This document shows positions 22,652 through 34,194 of a stretch of DNA of 64,000 nucleotides, piece after piece. Under the pieces are notes generated by a model. It made no database searches. It was given only the letters and a program-made list of their open reading frames with translations, and was not told where the DNA came from. Source of the stretch: Mikania micrantha (taxonomy: Eukaryota; Streptophyta; Magnoliopsida; Asterales; Asteraceae); contig CM018690.1 of assembly GCA_009363875.1 (NCBI GenBank), positions 31,044,800-31,108,799 of the forward strand. The letters are read 5' to 3'. Numbering within the stretch: position 1 is the stretch's first letter; every line of letters starts with the position of its first letter. The position numbers and the translations under genes are program-made.

Positions 22652-23704
22652 TTGAATCCTTTGGAAACCCGATCTAAAAGAGAAAACCCTTAAACCTTCT
22701 CTGAACCGTTAGATCAAACTTATTTTAATTTTTAATTAAATAAACAGAAAAAACATATGGTCTATAATTAAAGTTGAATATTTTAATGGGGTTTTTGACT
22801 TTAAGGGGTATAAATGACTTTTGTGATGAGAGAGGAGAGAGAAACGAGGAGAGAGGAGAGAGGAGAGAGAATCTGACATAAAAAAAGTAATTTTTTTTAA
22901 AGTAATTTTTTTAAAGTAATTTTTTTATAAAAAAAGCAATTTTTTTTAAAGAAAAACAAAAAATATACACATGTGTATCAAACAAAAATTTCACCACACA
23001 AACAAAAAAATCACATATTCTCAACCGTAATAAATATTACACATGTGTATTTTACATATGAAACAAAAAATTACACATGTGTAAATTTATAAAAAAACAT
23101 CAAAATTAACCAAAAACTACACATGTGTAGTTGTAATATTTTATAAATATTAAATATATAAAATATACACATGTGTAGTATTTTGAGTAAAGTGTACTAT
23201 GTGTATTAAATCTTGTACATTTTTATTTATGCGCATGTGTAATTTTTTATATTTTCTTGTAAAAAATATGTTTTTTTTATTTTGTATAATAAAATATACA
23301 TTTAAATATAAATATTTTTTGTTTTTTAAAAAAATATGACTTTTTTTTGTATGAAAATATATATTTTTGTAGTTGTAATATTTTAAAAAATATTTTTTTA
23401 AACAAAAAATAAAACAGTACACATTTGTATTATTCTGAAAAATCAAATATATAAATTATATATATAAAGAGAGGAGAGAGAAGAGAGGAGAGAGGAGGGA
23501 GATAAGAGGAGAGAGGAGAGAGAAAAGAGGTGAATATTTAATGAGTAGGTGAATAAAATCAAATATTTAATTGGAGGGAGTGTGGGAAAATACCATTATA
23601 CCCTTTTTATTAAATTAATTTAAATATAAAATTAGTTTGATCTAAGGGTTGAGATTGGGTTTAAGGGTTTTCTCTTTAAGATCGGGTTTTCATTTGATTC
23701 AAAT

Positions 23705-23706
<2 letters not shown>
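22648..23706. mobile_element. Non-autonomous foldback/TIR element, copy 3
   Basis: Begins GGGTTTGAATCC...GAAACCCGATCTAAAAGAG and ends CTCTTTAAGATCGGGTTTTC...GATTCAAATCC, a clean terminal inverted repeat. TACACATGTGTA-type sites occur near 22970, 23039, 23071, 23117 and 23164, with GAGAGGAGAGA tracts at both sides. Both ends abut TA runs, compatible with TA-targeting, but the duplication cannot be resolved. Confidence 0.75.

Positions 23707-23768
<62 letters not shown>
23707..23768. repeat. TA microsatellite
   Basis: Long TA run at the right end of foldback copy 3. Confidence 0.95.
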
Positions 23769-23769
<1 letters not shown>

Positions 23770-24614
23770 TAATAAATTAAAATCATTTGAACGCATGTTA
23801 CTTTATAAAACATCATCAATTAATTTTCCTCACGTCTATTTCTGACTAAGGGTTGTTTGATAGTGTCTGAACCATTAAGTGTTGAATGTTAAGATGTCTG
23901 AATGATTAATTGGTCTGAATAATTAAGTGTTGAACCAGTTAAGGGGCGTTTGGTTAAAGGTTTGAATGGTATGTATTTTTTATTCAGCATGATATTGGTG
24001 CTGAATGGTTAAGTGCTGAACTGAATCATTAAGAGGTTAATTTATTTCAAAACGAACGCGCTGAATTATATTTTTTCTATAAAATTTTATTTAAAAAATA
24101 TTTATTAATATATTAATATTAAAAATACAAATTATAAAATATGAAAACTTTTATAAGAACATGCTTTTTTAAAAAATATGAAAGCTTTTAAAACTCATGT
24201 TTAGTATTAAAAAATTAATTAAGAAAAAAGAAAAATTTGTAAGAAACAAAAATAATTCAAAATTGTAGTTTCAATCAACAGTATATTTATTAAAAAAAAA
24301 AATTTTGAAAGACAAAATTTTAAACGAAATGCTTAGAAAACAAACTTTAAAAAATAGTTTAAAAATTCTATAACTTTTTTATTACGTAAATTACCTGCTT
24401 ATATGTTATTTTAATAGTATTTTATATCAAAATATTGTTTTATAATTTATAACTTATATCTTATTTATTCAACTTGTGTTGTACATGCATACAAGTCTCT
24501 ATTTTTTGTGAAAAATGTCAATTTTATAAATCATATTTTTAAAACGAAGATGTTTGGAAAACAAATTTTAAAAACGAATGATAAAAAATTATTATTATTG
24601 TATGAATTTAATTA
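23769..24614. other. AT-rich intergenic sequence with a GTTTGG-type MITE-like motif
   Basis: Two related strings, AAGGGTTGTTTGATAGTG near 23848 and AGGGGCGTTTGGTTAAAGG near 23940, are each followed by repeats of CTGAAT and ATTAAGTGTTGAA. They resemble ends of small hAT-like MITEs, but no matching right end was found. No gene is seen. Confidence 0.35.
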
Positions 24615-24873
24615 GGTTTATTGGATTTAAATACTCTCAACTTTGACCTCTTGCCCGACATTACTTTCAACTAAGTAAATGTTTATTGTCACTCTCAACT
24701 TTCAAAACAGTTTCAATTGCCACTCTAAAACATAATTCTTTTGATGACGTGACATCTGTTTTGAAGTGTCAATGAAAATGTTTTTAAAGTTAAAAGTAAC
24801 AGTAAACATTTACTCAGTTGAGAGTATTGTTGGCCAAGATGACAAAGTTGAGAGTATTTAAATCCAATAACCC
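24615..24873. mobile_element. 259-bp MITE
   Basis: The left end GGTTTATTGGATTTAAATAC-TCTCAACTTTG mirrors the right end CAAAGTTGAGAGTATTTAAA-TCCAATAACCC. A second inner pair, CAACTAAGTAAATGTTTA and TAAACATTTACTCAGTTG, extends the fold. ATTA lies immediately outside both ends. There is no coding capacity. The superfamily is uncertain. Confidence 0.85.
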
Positions 24874-25358
24874 ATTAAATTATTAACTTAAATGTAATTT
24901 CAATCATTTTTATATTTTAAAATTATTTATAATTTCTAAATATTTATTAGTTTCGTAAATATTTATTATTTTTTTATTTAACATGAGGAAAGATTCAATT
25001 ATTCTAATGCTTGTAGTTTCATTGTGCGCAAAAGTACAAAAAGCCGAGTCACTTGGCCACCACGCGAAAGCAACACTTGTTTTTTTTTTTTTTTTTTTTT
25101 AAATATATATATAATTAATTAAGAAAAACAAAATAGAAAGCAAAAAAATGTTGGGTTACTTTAGTAACCAACCCTCAAGTTTAAAGTTAAACTAAGGTTT
25201 GACCCTCACATTGTAATGATAACTTTGTATCAAACAATGTAAAAACATAAAAAAAATCTCAAATATCAAAACTTAGATAAAATTAAAGTTGTCAATTACC
25301 GTATAACTTTAAATCGTAAAGCACAAAAGTTTTAAAATATAGTAGTAAAAAAGTAGCA
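24874..25358. other. AT-rich spacer with poly-T tract
   Basis: No gene seen. A 22-bp T run occupies 25079-25100. Confidence 0.5.
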
Positions 25359-25367
25359 TAAAACTTG

Positions 25368-26753
25368 GAGTTTTTTACTAAACTAGTGTTTGTGGTAAAA
25401 ATATTTACCAAAATGGTGTTCTTTGAAAAATAATTACCAAAATGGTGTTTTCTAGACATCTAAGATTACTTTTTGATTTTAACTTTGATTAGTTACATTC
25501 TCTTTATAATTAATTTTTGTTCATTTAATTGTTCTTAAAATATTTAAATAAGAAACTACTTGAGATTTAAAATTCATTTTATATATATTTTTAATATATA
25601 TAAAAAAGTAAAAATAATATTTTACTATTACGCTTATAGGTTAGGATTAATATTAAATAAATTTAATAGGAAAAAAACTTAATCTTTTTGGGAAAAAAAA
25701 AGTTTAGAATTTAATTTTTCTAAATACATTTTATTTTTAATGAACTTTTTAGAAAAATATTATATATAATTTATAAAAGAGTTGTTTAAATAATTATATT
25801 AGGTAAATCGTTTAAAACCATATATATCAGTATGTGTATTTTAATATTTATATAAAATAATACCTTTTCAAAATAAATTATAATTATTTTTAAATTCATT
25901 AACAAAGACGTATATGGTGTAAACGAACCAATGCAACTCGTGAAATGCTCGAGCCCAAAAGTGTTGCTCGTTTAGTTATCGAGCCCGAGCTCGAGCTTTA
26001 CTTATCGAGTTCGAGCCGGCTCGCGAGCCTTAACGAGCTTTTTGTTTATATAATTTTTATTTATTATATTAAGTGTTTAATTATTATATTAAGTGTTTAT
26101 TTATAAAATTAATTATTTTTATATGTAAAATTATGATAAATATATTTAAATTAAATATTTTATGTTAAATTTAGAAAATATAGTTACAAATATAATTAAA
26201 TTAGTAATTAAAGTAAATAAATTAAATAAATAAAATCTAAACGAGCCGAGTCGAGCACGAGCCTAAAAATTTTCTAACAAGCCGAGCTCGAGCCCTACTT
26301 TATCTTAACGAGCCGAGCTCGTGCCTTAATTTTTTTCTAAACGAGCCGAGCTCGAGCCTTAACGAGCTCGGGATCGGCTCGGCTCGTTTATACCCCTAAA
26401 TATAGCTAAACTAAAGCTTAATCAAACGTGTATATCTTTTTCCCTATCAAAATTCTTTTCCAATATTAATTCTAAAATGCATTTGTATATATAATAATTT
26501 TTTATCATTATATATATTTAAATATTAAATATATATATATATAAGTGAATTATAAATCTTTATTAGTTTTTTTATTTAAATAGTTAAGAAAAAATATATT
26601 AAGAAAAAAACATCAATGATAATGTAAATAATCAAAGTAAAAAAGCAAAATGTGACATTAAATGTCTTAAAAACACTATATTTGTAATTAATTTTTAAAC
26701 AACACTATTTTGGTAAATATTTTTACCTTCAACACTAATTTGGTAAAAAACTC
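25368..26753. mobile_element. Mutator-like (MULE) non-autonomous element with 9-bp target duplication
   Basis: Terminal inverted repeats of about 100 bp start GAGTTTTTTAC and end GTAAAAAACTC. Inner parts such as GGTAAAAATATTTACCAAAA and its mirror at 26707-26730 also match. The nine bases TAAAACTTG lie on both sides (25359-25367 and 26754-26762), the signature length of Mutator-type transposition. The 1,386-bp body has no transposase frame and carries another MITE-like insert. Confidence 0.85.
25918..26395. mobile_element. MITE-like insert rich in GAGCTCGAGC, nested in the MULE
   Basis: Left end GGTGTAAACGAACC is roughly inverted at the right end as GGCTCGTTTATACCCC. The interior carries many GCCGAGCTCGAGC copies near 25985-26030 and 26238-26385, making it strongly self-complementary. 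The exact ends and target duplication are not resolved. Confidence 0.5.
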
Positions 26754-26762
26754 TAAAACTTG

Positions 26763-28929
26763 AGTTATACAATGCTATCCAATTAAAATTTTACAACAAT
26801 TGGTTGAGTAAGAAAATTTAGTACACCAACATACTATATTAATTACTTACTTTGACTTAATCACCCAATTATTTTTCTTCATTAATTTTTATCTATCATT
26901 AATTATCAATTATCATTAAAACTAACTTAATCATTTGACTTAAACATTATTTTTTATATTATTACATATAAATAAATAAATGAGAACCATTTATTTAAAT
27001 TAAATAAATAACCATTGATATATATCTAAAAATTTACTAATAAAAAATAAAATTTAATACTGAATAAAAAAAAATCTACAATTTCACATTTAGCTGGTTT
27101 GTTGTTTAATACTTATAAAGTTTTTTGACGTGATTTTAATGTTAAACTGTTAATCTATGTCTTTTTATATCATTTCTTTACTTTTTTTTATTTTTCTGAA
27201 TAAAACGTTTACCTCATCAGTTGAAAATTTTGATGTACGAATTATTTGTTTATTACTTATACCTTCAATTAAACTTGTAAATAAAGAAAAAAAACTTACA
27301 AATAAAATATACTTGAGAATAAAGAAAATGTTATAAAAAATATAATAGACGAATTTTTTTACTATTGTTAAAATAAGAGTTGATTTTAATTAAATAAGGT
27401 ATTTTAATAAATTTCATTCAACTATTGTTAGTTTTACATCTGCTAACTAATTTCTTGTATAAAAAAAGTTGAGAGAAAAAAAATAAAATAAAAAAAGCAT
27501 GTACCTTATGTGTGGTACTTGTTATCAATGATATTTATATATTATGTATTATATATATATAAAGATATGTTATTTTTAGTTTTAATATGCAGGTAATAAA
27601 TTTAATGTATAATAAATATTAAATGATTATGTTAATAATTAATGAGATCAATTATATCATTAAATAGGTAGTGCACCATAATTAATGTATATGATTAATG
27701 TAGATGATGGTGCAAATAACACAACCCTTTTAGCAACTAATTTACATTTGTTGATTACAAAGCTAGCTAAATTGACAAGTCAAATTGAGGTACTAGCCAT
27801 TAATTAAGCAATTTACTAAAAACGATAGACCAACTAAAATTTAACACATGTCAAAATATCACCAAGTCAACAATATTGTCTCATAAAACATCAGTAACAT
27901 ATAAATATCGTTGTTGTGCATAACATCGTTGATTCGGCGATTTTATTCCACAAAATATTGTTGACATGTAAAGTATCAATTAGTTAGTGATATTATCTGA
28001 TAAAATATTCCTTACGTGTAAAAAAATAAATATTTAAACTGAATTGTTGAGTCAACGAAATCTTTTATTTTAGTCTTTATTGTAAAAATGAGTATTATAT
28101 TTGATTATAACTATAAAAAGTAAGCAGTTTTTAATTTATTACTTTTATATTATTGTAACTGTTATTAGTTATATCAATTTTTTTAAAATTTTAGAAACGT
28201 TATTTATAAAAATTAAAATTGTATTTACTAGTAACGTTATTAATAAAAAAATTATTTTATTTTTATAGAAACTTTATTTAATAAAAAATTTTATGACTTC
28301 TTTCTTTTATTTAATTTCAAAAAAACATTCTTTTCTATTTTTTTATGATGCTATTTTATATAAAAATGTTTAATATAAAATGATAAACAATATCTGTATT
28401 TTGAAAAAAGTAAATTAAAATTTCAGATTTTTGAAAAACATCAAAATAGTTTTATTAAGTAAAAGAAGTTAACTTTTTTTAAGTTATGAGATTTTTGCTC
28501 GTTAGTTTTGTTTTACTTTTATTTTAATAGAAAGTTATTTTATAGTATTTTGAAACTTTTTAAAGCTCAAGCTCGTATTTTAAATAATATGTTGGCTCAT
28601 TAATAATTTTTAAAGCTCGAGATTGTTTATTAGTCAATAATAATTTAATCAATTGCGGACATAGGCTTATAAAATGTTAATTAAAACCTTTTTATATATT
28701 ATGAAATAAATATCAAAAAAATAAAAATTAGGTTTGTTATACAGTGAAAGATTTTTAGTTAAAATTTAAATTGATGAGATAAAATTATAAAAATATCAAA
28801 AATTGAATTCGTAAAACTTGTTTAATTTAAAAATACACTTGTTGACATGTTACAATTTTTTTCTAAAAAATATATCACGACGTTAGTGATATTCAAACCG
28901 TAATTGGGTTGGAGAAGAAGGTAATCGTT
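26763..28929. other. AT-rich intergenic sequence, no gene seen
   Basis: Very AT-rich, with no open frame of convincing composition on either strand. A weak repeat of AACATCGTTG/AATATTGTTGACATGT text lies at 27840-28020. Confidence 0.5.
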
Positions 28930-28983
28930 ATGGCCTGTATCAGAAGGTCTACGTCATGTTCCGAGCATATCGCAACAGCTAAG
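28930..28983 (+). other. Candidate short coding exon (very tentative)
   Basis: An 18-codon stretch from ATG ends at AAG|GTAAACATC, a good donor, and is less AT-rich than its surroundings. It reads MACIRRSTSCSEHIATAK and matches no family I know. It could be a first exon of a gene whose remainder was scattered by the insertions to the right, a captured fragment, or chance. Confidence 0.2.
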
Positions 28984-29211
28984 GTAAACATCGAAACCTA
29001 AATCGAACCTTTTAAATGGCCAGTAATCATCGATTTGTGTCCTTTAAATGCTTGATGAATTATAATCGGGGTTTGATGTAAGGTCTATAATCAATGCATA
29101 CACACAAATACACACACACATACAACACATATTTATTTTCAAGATTTCATATAGATGACTCAGATAGGATTGAAGAGTTTTTTCTCTAAGATATAAGTTT
29201 CAGATGATACA

Positions 29212-29275
<64 letters not shown>

Positions 29276-29849
29276 CGTGAGTGTATTTAATTTCAACAAG
29301 CTAAAGGCTCTTAATCTGGTTTTTTATTAGCTAATATGGTATTTGTATCAGAATTTGGATTTTCATCAAAAAGATTTCAAAATTTTGTCATATAATTTGG
29401 TTAAAATTTGTATACAAAGAATGTGGTTGGTGGGGAATCAAAATTTTTTTTTGGGTACAAAATGTGTGTTAAAATGTCTAACAGAAATTATCTTAGTTTC
29501 TAGAAATTGTTAACTAATGTCTAACAATGAAAAAATATACCTCAATTTTTATTCACTCTTTTTATAGTTTTACAATAATTTTATTTTATTATGTGCTGAT
29601 GTGTGTTCTTATGTACCAATACTTATTTAGGAAAATCGAATTGCAAATTTTACTTTTTTTCCACACACTTGGTTGTATTAGTGGCTTTTTGGTTTTTTGT
29701 TTTACAACTTGAATTTCTGGTATTTGTTAGGGTTGAATTCATGTTTAGTTAGTTCATCTATCATATATGTTACTATGGAGTGTGTTGAAACAACAAAATT
29801 CGTTGCTAGAGCAGATCTGGGCCAGCCAAATGAGGAGATCAACTTGTCA
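28984..29849. other. AT-rich sequence with TA microsatellite and degraded foldback end
   Basis: A degraded copy of the foldback terminus (AGTTTTTTCTCTAAGATATAAG) lies at 29180-29205, followed by a TA run (29211-29272). Between 29731 and 29849 the plus strand is open after a TTTGTTAG acceptor-like site; see findings. Confidence 0.45.
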
Positions 29850-29854
29850 AGTTG

Positions 29855-30857
29855 TGTGACAACTAGTACCTGACCGTACGGCAAATCCGTACGGTGTGTG
29901 TACTTACACCTATACTATGTGTGACCATTATGTGATGAACAGTATGTGACAACAAATCAATGGAAACAATTAACAGCTGTGTATATTTCAATGAGAATGG
30001 AAATATAAATATACAACAATACAATGTAAATCACGGTTGTATGTGTTTAAGTGAAAATTTAAATACAGTAAATACAACAATTCAAGTGAAGCAACATTGT
30101 GAGAACAAATAACGAAAACATATCGGTTGCGATCTGATCTTCACAAATGACAGAAATCAGATGGCCGATAATCCTATGAGCAAACAAGGTGAAACAAGTG
30201 TGATTATGTGCAATCAGGTATGTTAGTTGAGCCCGTTTGTGAGAATGTCTAAAGCAAAACAATAACTCAGTATCGTATACGAATAATAAACGGACAGCGT
30301 GTTTGCATGGGTGGCGATTCACACAAACATATATGTGGGTTTAACGTTCTGAACGATAACTGATAAGTAGAAAACCAAATCAGAAAGTGAAACGTACGAT
30401 CGTATTCGTACAGCTAGCACTCTATACGAAAACGCGCGTAAGTGACGTTTTCTGATGAAACGGTGAAAACAAACGATCTTGATCGTTAAAATAAAAAAAA
30501 TAAGATAAAAATAATATATTTTAAGAAATTAGCACCTAAACCCTAATTTATAACCTCAATTTAGTAAAAACGACATATGATTCTTGTTTAGTAACAAAAT
30601 GACGAGGTTTAACGGTCGAATCACGAACGAGACAGTAAAATAGGTAAAATTTAATATTTTACGTTTTACAATTTTGAAACTCATCAAAACAATCCAAGAA
30701 AACTAAATTTCGTATTGAATTATTTAGGTGCGTATCCGTAAAACATGCGTGTTACATCCCGAAAACGTAACGAAAACGACAACCGAGCAAACGAAACAAA
30801 CCCGAACTCACCCGGGGTATATAAACCCCAAAAGAGTTCATCTTCTCCATTTATCAC
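29855..30857 (+). mobile_element. Solo LTR D, 5' part, interrupted by element A
   Basis: Starts TGTGACAACTAGTACCTGACC at 29855 with AGTTG before it. The LTR resumes at 60094 after element A and ends GGGTGTGACA at 63869, again followed by AGTTG. No primer site follows the end, so it is a solo LTR of about 4.8 kb, same family as the minus-strand D'. This half is the U3 region, with a TATA-like TATATAAA at 30818. The last five bases, ATCAC, are the target duplication of element A. Confidence 0.88.
30818..30825 (+). promoter_or_regulatory. TATA box of solo LTR D
   Basis: TATATAAA within CCCGGGGTATATAAACCCC, about 30 bp upstream of the A insertion. Transcription would enter element A in the sense direction. 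Confidence 0.6.
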
Positions 30858-31360
30858 TGTGACACCCGGCAATTTCAGGAAAATTGCGACTCTTACATTC
30901 TTTACATTTCACATTCACACTTGTTGCATTTCATTTAATTATGTTTAATTAGATGAGCTGAACACAAACAACTACTGCGAAACGATAGTTCGTGGAACTA
31001 TCGAATCGTACATTGCACATTGGTTTTGGAAACCAAGAGCAGCAAACACAACACTAACGCAAAACAATAATTCGCGGAATAATTGAATTGTACATCACAC
31101 GTTGATTAGGATTAATCAAGCGTGCAAACACTTCGTTAAACACGAACACAAACTATCAAAGATAATTCAAGGAATTATCGAAACACACACGAGTCTCACG
31201 AACGTTGGTGAACAAACGATTGAATGACAATTGAGTCACATATGACCGAACATTAGTAATCAAGGTCAATCGATGTTAAACGATGAGTTATAAGCGTGAA
31301 ATCATCAAAAAGCGGATCGAAACGATGAAACTGGGTTTATTGGGTTGGCCTGGAGGCCCA

Positions 31361-31483
31361 GGCGCTACGCCTAAGCCCAGCCAACGAACCTAGGCGATAT
31401 GCGCGGGTAGGGAAGGGAAGCATCGGATGCCTTTCCTCCGCGCGGTACGCCTGGAATCGGTATTCCTCGCGAGGCGTTACGCC
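31361..31483 (+). promoter_or_regulatory. Four GC-rich boxes of the A LTR
   Basis: GGCGCTACGCC (31361), GGCGATATGCGC (31393), GCGCGGTACGC (31439) and GGCGTTACGCC (31473) stand where B and C have CGCGGTACGCG boxes. The sequence has drifted but each box remains near-palindromic and the spacing is similar. Probably a promoter module; function unknown. Confidence 0.5.
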
Positions 31484-31998
31484 TGACAGGGAAATAGCAG
31501 AAAAATCTCTTAAAAGCCACAAAAATCATTTCTACTCTATCATACTCGAAACCACACGCAACCAACCGGCCATTTCTCTTCCCTAACCCCTGTTACAGCC
31601 CCTTTTCACCCATTGGAAGCCATTGGAGCTCCCATACTTGAAGATTGAAGCTAGGAACTTACAAGAAGTTTGAAGAGGAAGATTGGTGGGCTCGAAGATC
31701 ATCACCATCACCTTGTCTTCTGCAAATCGTTGCTGTCCAGAAGCAACTAGAGCTGCTACAACCATCTTCCAGCAATTATAGAGCGTTTAAGGTAGTCTTA
31801 CATGCTTACTAATAGTTAGATCGAACATGCAATGGGTAAAAACCCACATGCATGAAGATCCGCTCACATGCAACTCCGATCCGCTCACATGCACGGAATT
31901 TTAATGGGTCTAGAATGTTTATTGATATATTTTGAAGTAGATTGATGATAGAAATCATCTAGAATTGGGTTTTGTCAATTTGATGATGATTTTGTAAG

Positions 31999-32460
31999 AC
32001 TTGCTATATTAGGAAACTTTTTAGATGCATGTTGTAGATTGGTGATGATCTAGACATGCTAGACAAGTCTAGATGTTGTTAAATATATATTGGAGTGATT
32101 AGAAACACATTGGGATATTTGATTTTGTCAAAAACATGGTTTTGTATAAACTTACTATAAAAGGAAACTTTTAAAAATCAAAAGAGGGCTTTTGATGTTT
32201 TAAGGCATTTTGATGAACTTTAAGTATTGGGATATGCTTAAAAATGATTTCTAAGCATATTGGAAACTTCGATTTGTGAAAACGAGCTTTTAAACGAATA
32301 CTTACTATTTTAGAAAACTTTGTTCGGGCAAAATGACATAAATGGTATTTTATGCAAAAATGACTTATTTTAAGCGTTTACGTATGTTTTTACAAACGTA
32401 TTAAAGCTATTAACTTTATGAAATGAGATTTCATAACCACACTTTCCTAAATTGGAAACT
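31999..32460 (+). repeat. Periodic short-hairpin ladder in A leader
   Basis: ACTTGCTATATTAGG (31999), ACTTACTATAAAAGG (32150), ACTTACTATTTTAG (32300) and ACTTTCCTAAATTGG (32441), each followed by AAACTT, recur about 150 bp apart. They look like a diverged tandem repeat. Confidence 0.55.
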
Positions 32461-32737
32461 TTCTAAAAATGGTAACTTATGTGATTAGAGTCATAGGATG
32501 CATTTTGGTGTCTTATGTGCATTAAGGCACATAAACACAACAATCGTGTCACCAACGATTCGTCGAGTCTCACTAGACAACACACACACACACTCGGTTG
32601 AGCACACCGACACTTGGAGTTGTATGGATTACAACACACCAACACATACTCACACCTATATGGTTATAGGTGCATACTAGCAGGTGCTAGCCTTCGCAGA
32701 AGCGAACACTTACACACATACCGGAATTGCTAACCAG

Positions 32738-33263
32738 GTGAGTTCAAGGCCCCTTTTTACATTTTCTACCTTTGGGGGAGAAAACATTGCATACAACTAC
32801 TTTTGAACAACATACACACTTTTGGTTTCTTTTGTACATGCTAATATCGTATATGCATATGTGTGGCATTCATCCACAAAACTGATAAGTCCTCATTAAA
32901 CACACCTCGAACCGTTAATAGCGCGTTGCGCTTAGCGTGGTAATTCTGAATAGTACTTTTTCGGCCTGACAAGCCCCACTGTTGCGAGCCGTATGGCCAC
33001 CCCGACTGGAGGTCGGAACAGTGCACAATCAACCAAACAACATTTGCCATGTCTTGGATGGATATGGCGGGAGGCAACATGTTAGCTTCGGTTGCGAACC
33101 CGCATATGATATAACACATATTGACTAGCTATCAATTGATATTGCATTGTATTGAAAAGTAGACCTACAACATTTACTTTAAACATTTTGATGTTTACTG
33201 CTGATTACAAACCTGTGCTTTCACCAACCTTTGTGTTGACCCTTTACTCGCATGTTTTCTCAG
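32738..33263 (+). other. Putative leader intron, A 5' LTR
   Basis: CCAG|GTGAGTTCAAGGCCCC to CATGTTTTCTCAG|GTAACTA, 526 bp. The 3' LTR keeps the same pair at the same distance. Confidence 0.5.
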
Positions 33264-33654
33264 GTAACTAAGGCACGCGCACAAGGAATAGGATGCTAGG
33301 CTGGAGTCGCATGCATCTGTTTAAGTGTCTTAGTCTATTAAACATTGATATTATTTGGCCGTGTTCTTATGTATTGTTAGACATCTTAAACCGCTTCCGC
33401 AACTATTGTCATTTATCATTTTGAAAACTGTTTTAAATTAACGCTTCCGCAAATGCTGAATGTTAAACTGTTTTGTTAAAATATACTTTACTTCCGCTAC
33501 TCTGATTTTACAAATTGTTTTATCCTAGTTATTGGATGTACGTATGAAACCAGACATATAGGTCTCGCATGTTGTGTGACCGGAGACTGCGATCCTGACA
33601 ATCTGTTGTTGTTCGCGCCCCAGAAGGGACGGGATTTCTTGGGGTGCGACAGAT

Positions 33655-33668
33655 TGGTATCAGAGACC
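33655..33668 (+). other. Element A primer binding site
   Basis: TGGTATCAGAGACC three bases after the LTR, complementary to the plant initiator Met-tRNA 3' end. Confidence 0.85.
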
Positions 33669-33802
33669 CCAGTTATTGGGAATTAGGTTTGCATTTAGTG
33701 AACTTAGTCTATAACCACTAGTCTCCACACAAGACCTAGTGCTTAGTACTGTGATACTTGCACACATGATTGTACACACACTTGTTACACGCACTATAAC
33801 AA

Positions 33803-33901
33803 ATGGCGTCATCATCGTCACCGCATGTGGCTGCACATGACGAGGAGGAGCCGATAGCTCTGCCTAATTTCCTCCAATACCTACCGCACACACTACATTA
33901 G
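33803..33901 (+). CDS. Small upstream ORF in A leader (doubtful)
   Basis: A 33-codon frame between the primer site and gag encodes MASSSSPHVAAHDEEEPIAL followed by 12 more residues. It occupies the place where element C has a 250-codon extra ORF, so it may be a remnant of that gene or only a leader uORF. No similarity beyond an acidic patch is visible. Confidence 0.2.
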   Translation: MASSSSPHVAAHDEEEPIALPNFLQYLPHTLH

Positions 33902-33933
33902 TCATTAGACAAACACTAACACTTATTCTCGCT

Positions 33934-34093
33934 ATGAAGATCATGGCTGGAAGACGTGGAGGACGCAGAAATGCGGGCGGACGTGGAAACATCAACCTGA
34001 CGCAAGCTGAGTTGAACGCCCTCATCAATGAACGGGTTGAGGAGGTACTTGCTGCACGGGAAGCTGCCCGTAATCAAAACCCACTGAACCAAG
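33934..34093 (+). CDS. Element A gag, putative first exon
   Basis: About 53 codons encode an Arg/Gly-rich N-terminus (AGRRGGRRNAGGRG) followed by an amphipathic helix with a repeated Ala/Glu pattern. The frame on its own continues to a stop at 34167 without reaching the capsid. A donor AAG|GTGATG at 34093/34094 and an acceptor CATATCTCAG at 34194 join it in phase 1 to the capsid frame, forming a glycine codon across the junction. Element C has the same layout and phase. ATGs at 33934 and 33943 are both possible starts. Splicing is inferred, not shown. Confidence 0.55.
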
Positions 34094-34194
34094 GTGATGA
34101 ATCTGTTCATATTCACCTTGCACCACAATCACTCGTTTCCAATTCAACACGTTTACCCGATACTTAACCCAACTCTACTCTTTGCATATCTCAG
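34094..34194 (+). other. Putative phase-1 gag intron, element A
   Basis: 101 bp, GTGATG...TTTGCATATCTCAG, T-rich towards the 3' end, with in-frame stops if unspliced. Confidence 0.5.

Larger units (their letters stand above)
30858..33651 (+). repeat. Element A 5' LTR
   Basis: 2,794 bp, TG...CA, followed by a primer site. Contains the four-box module (31361-31483), a ladder of short hairpins (31999-32460), a CA run, and the GTGAGT/TTCTCAG pair. Confidence 0.93.
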
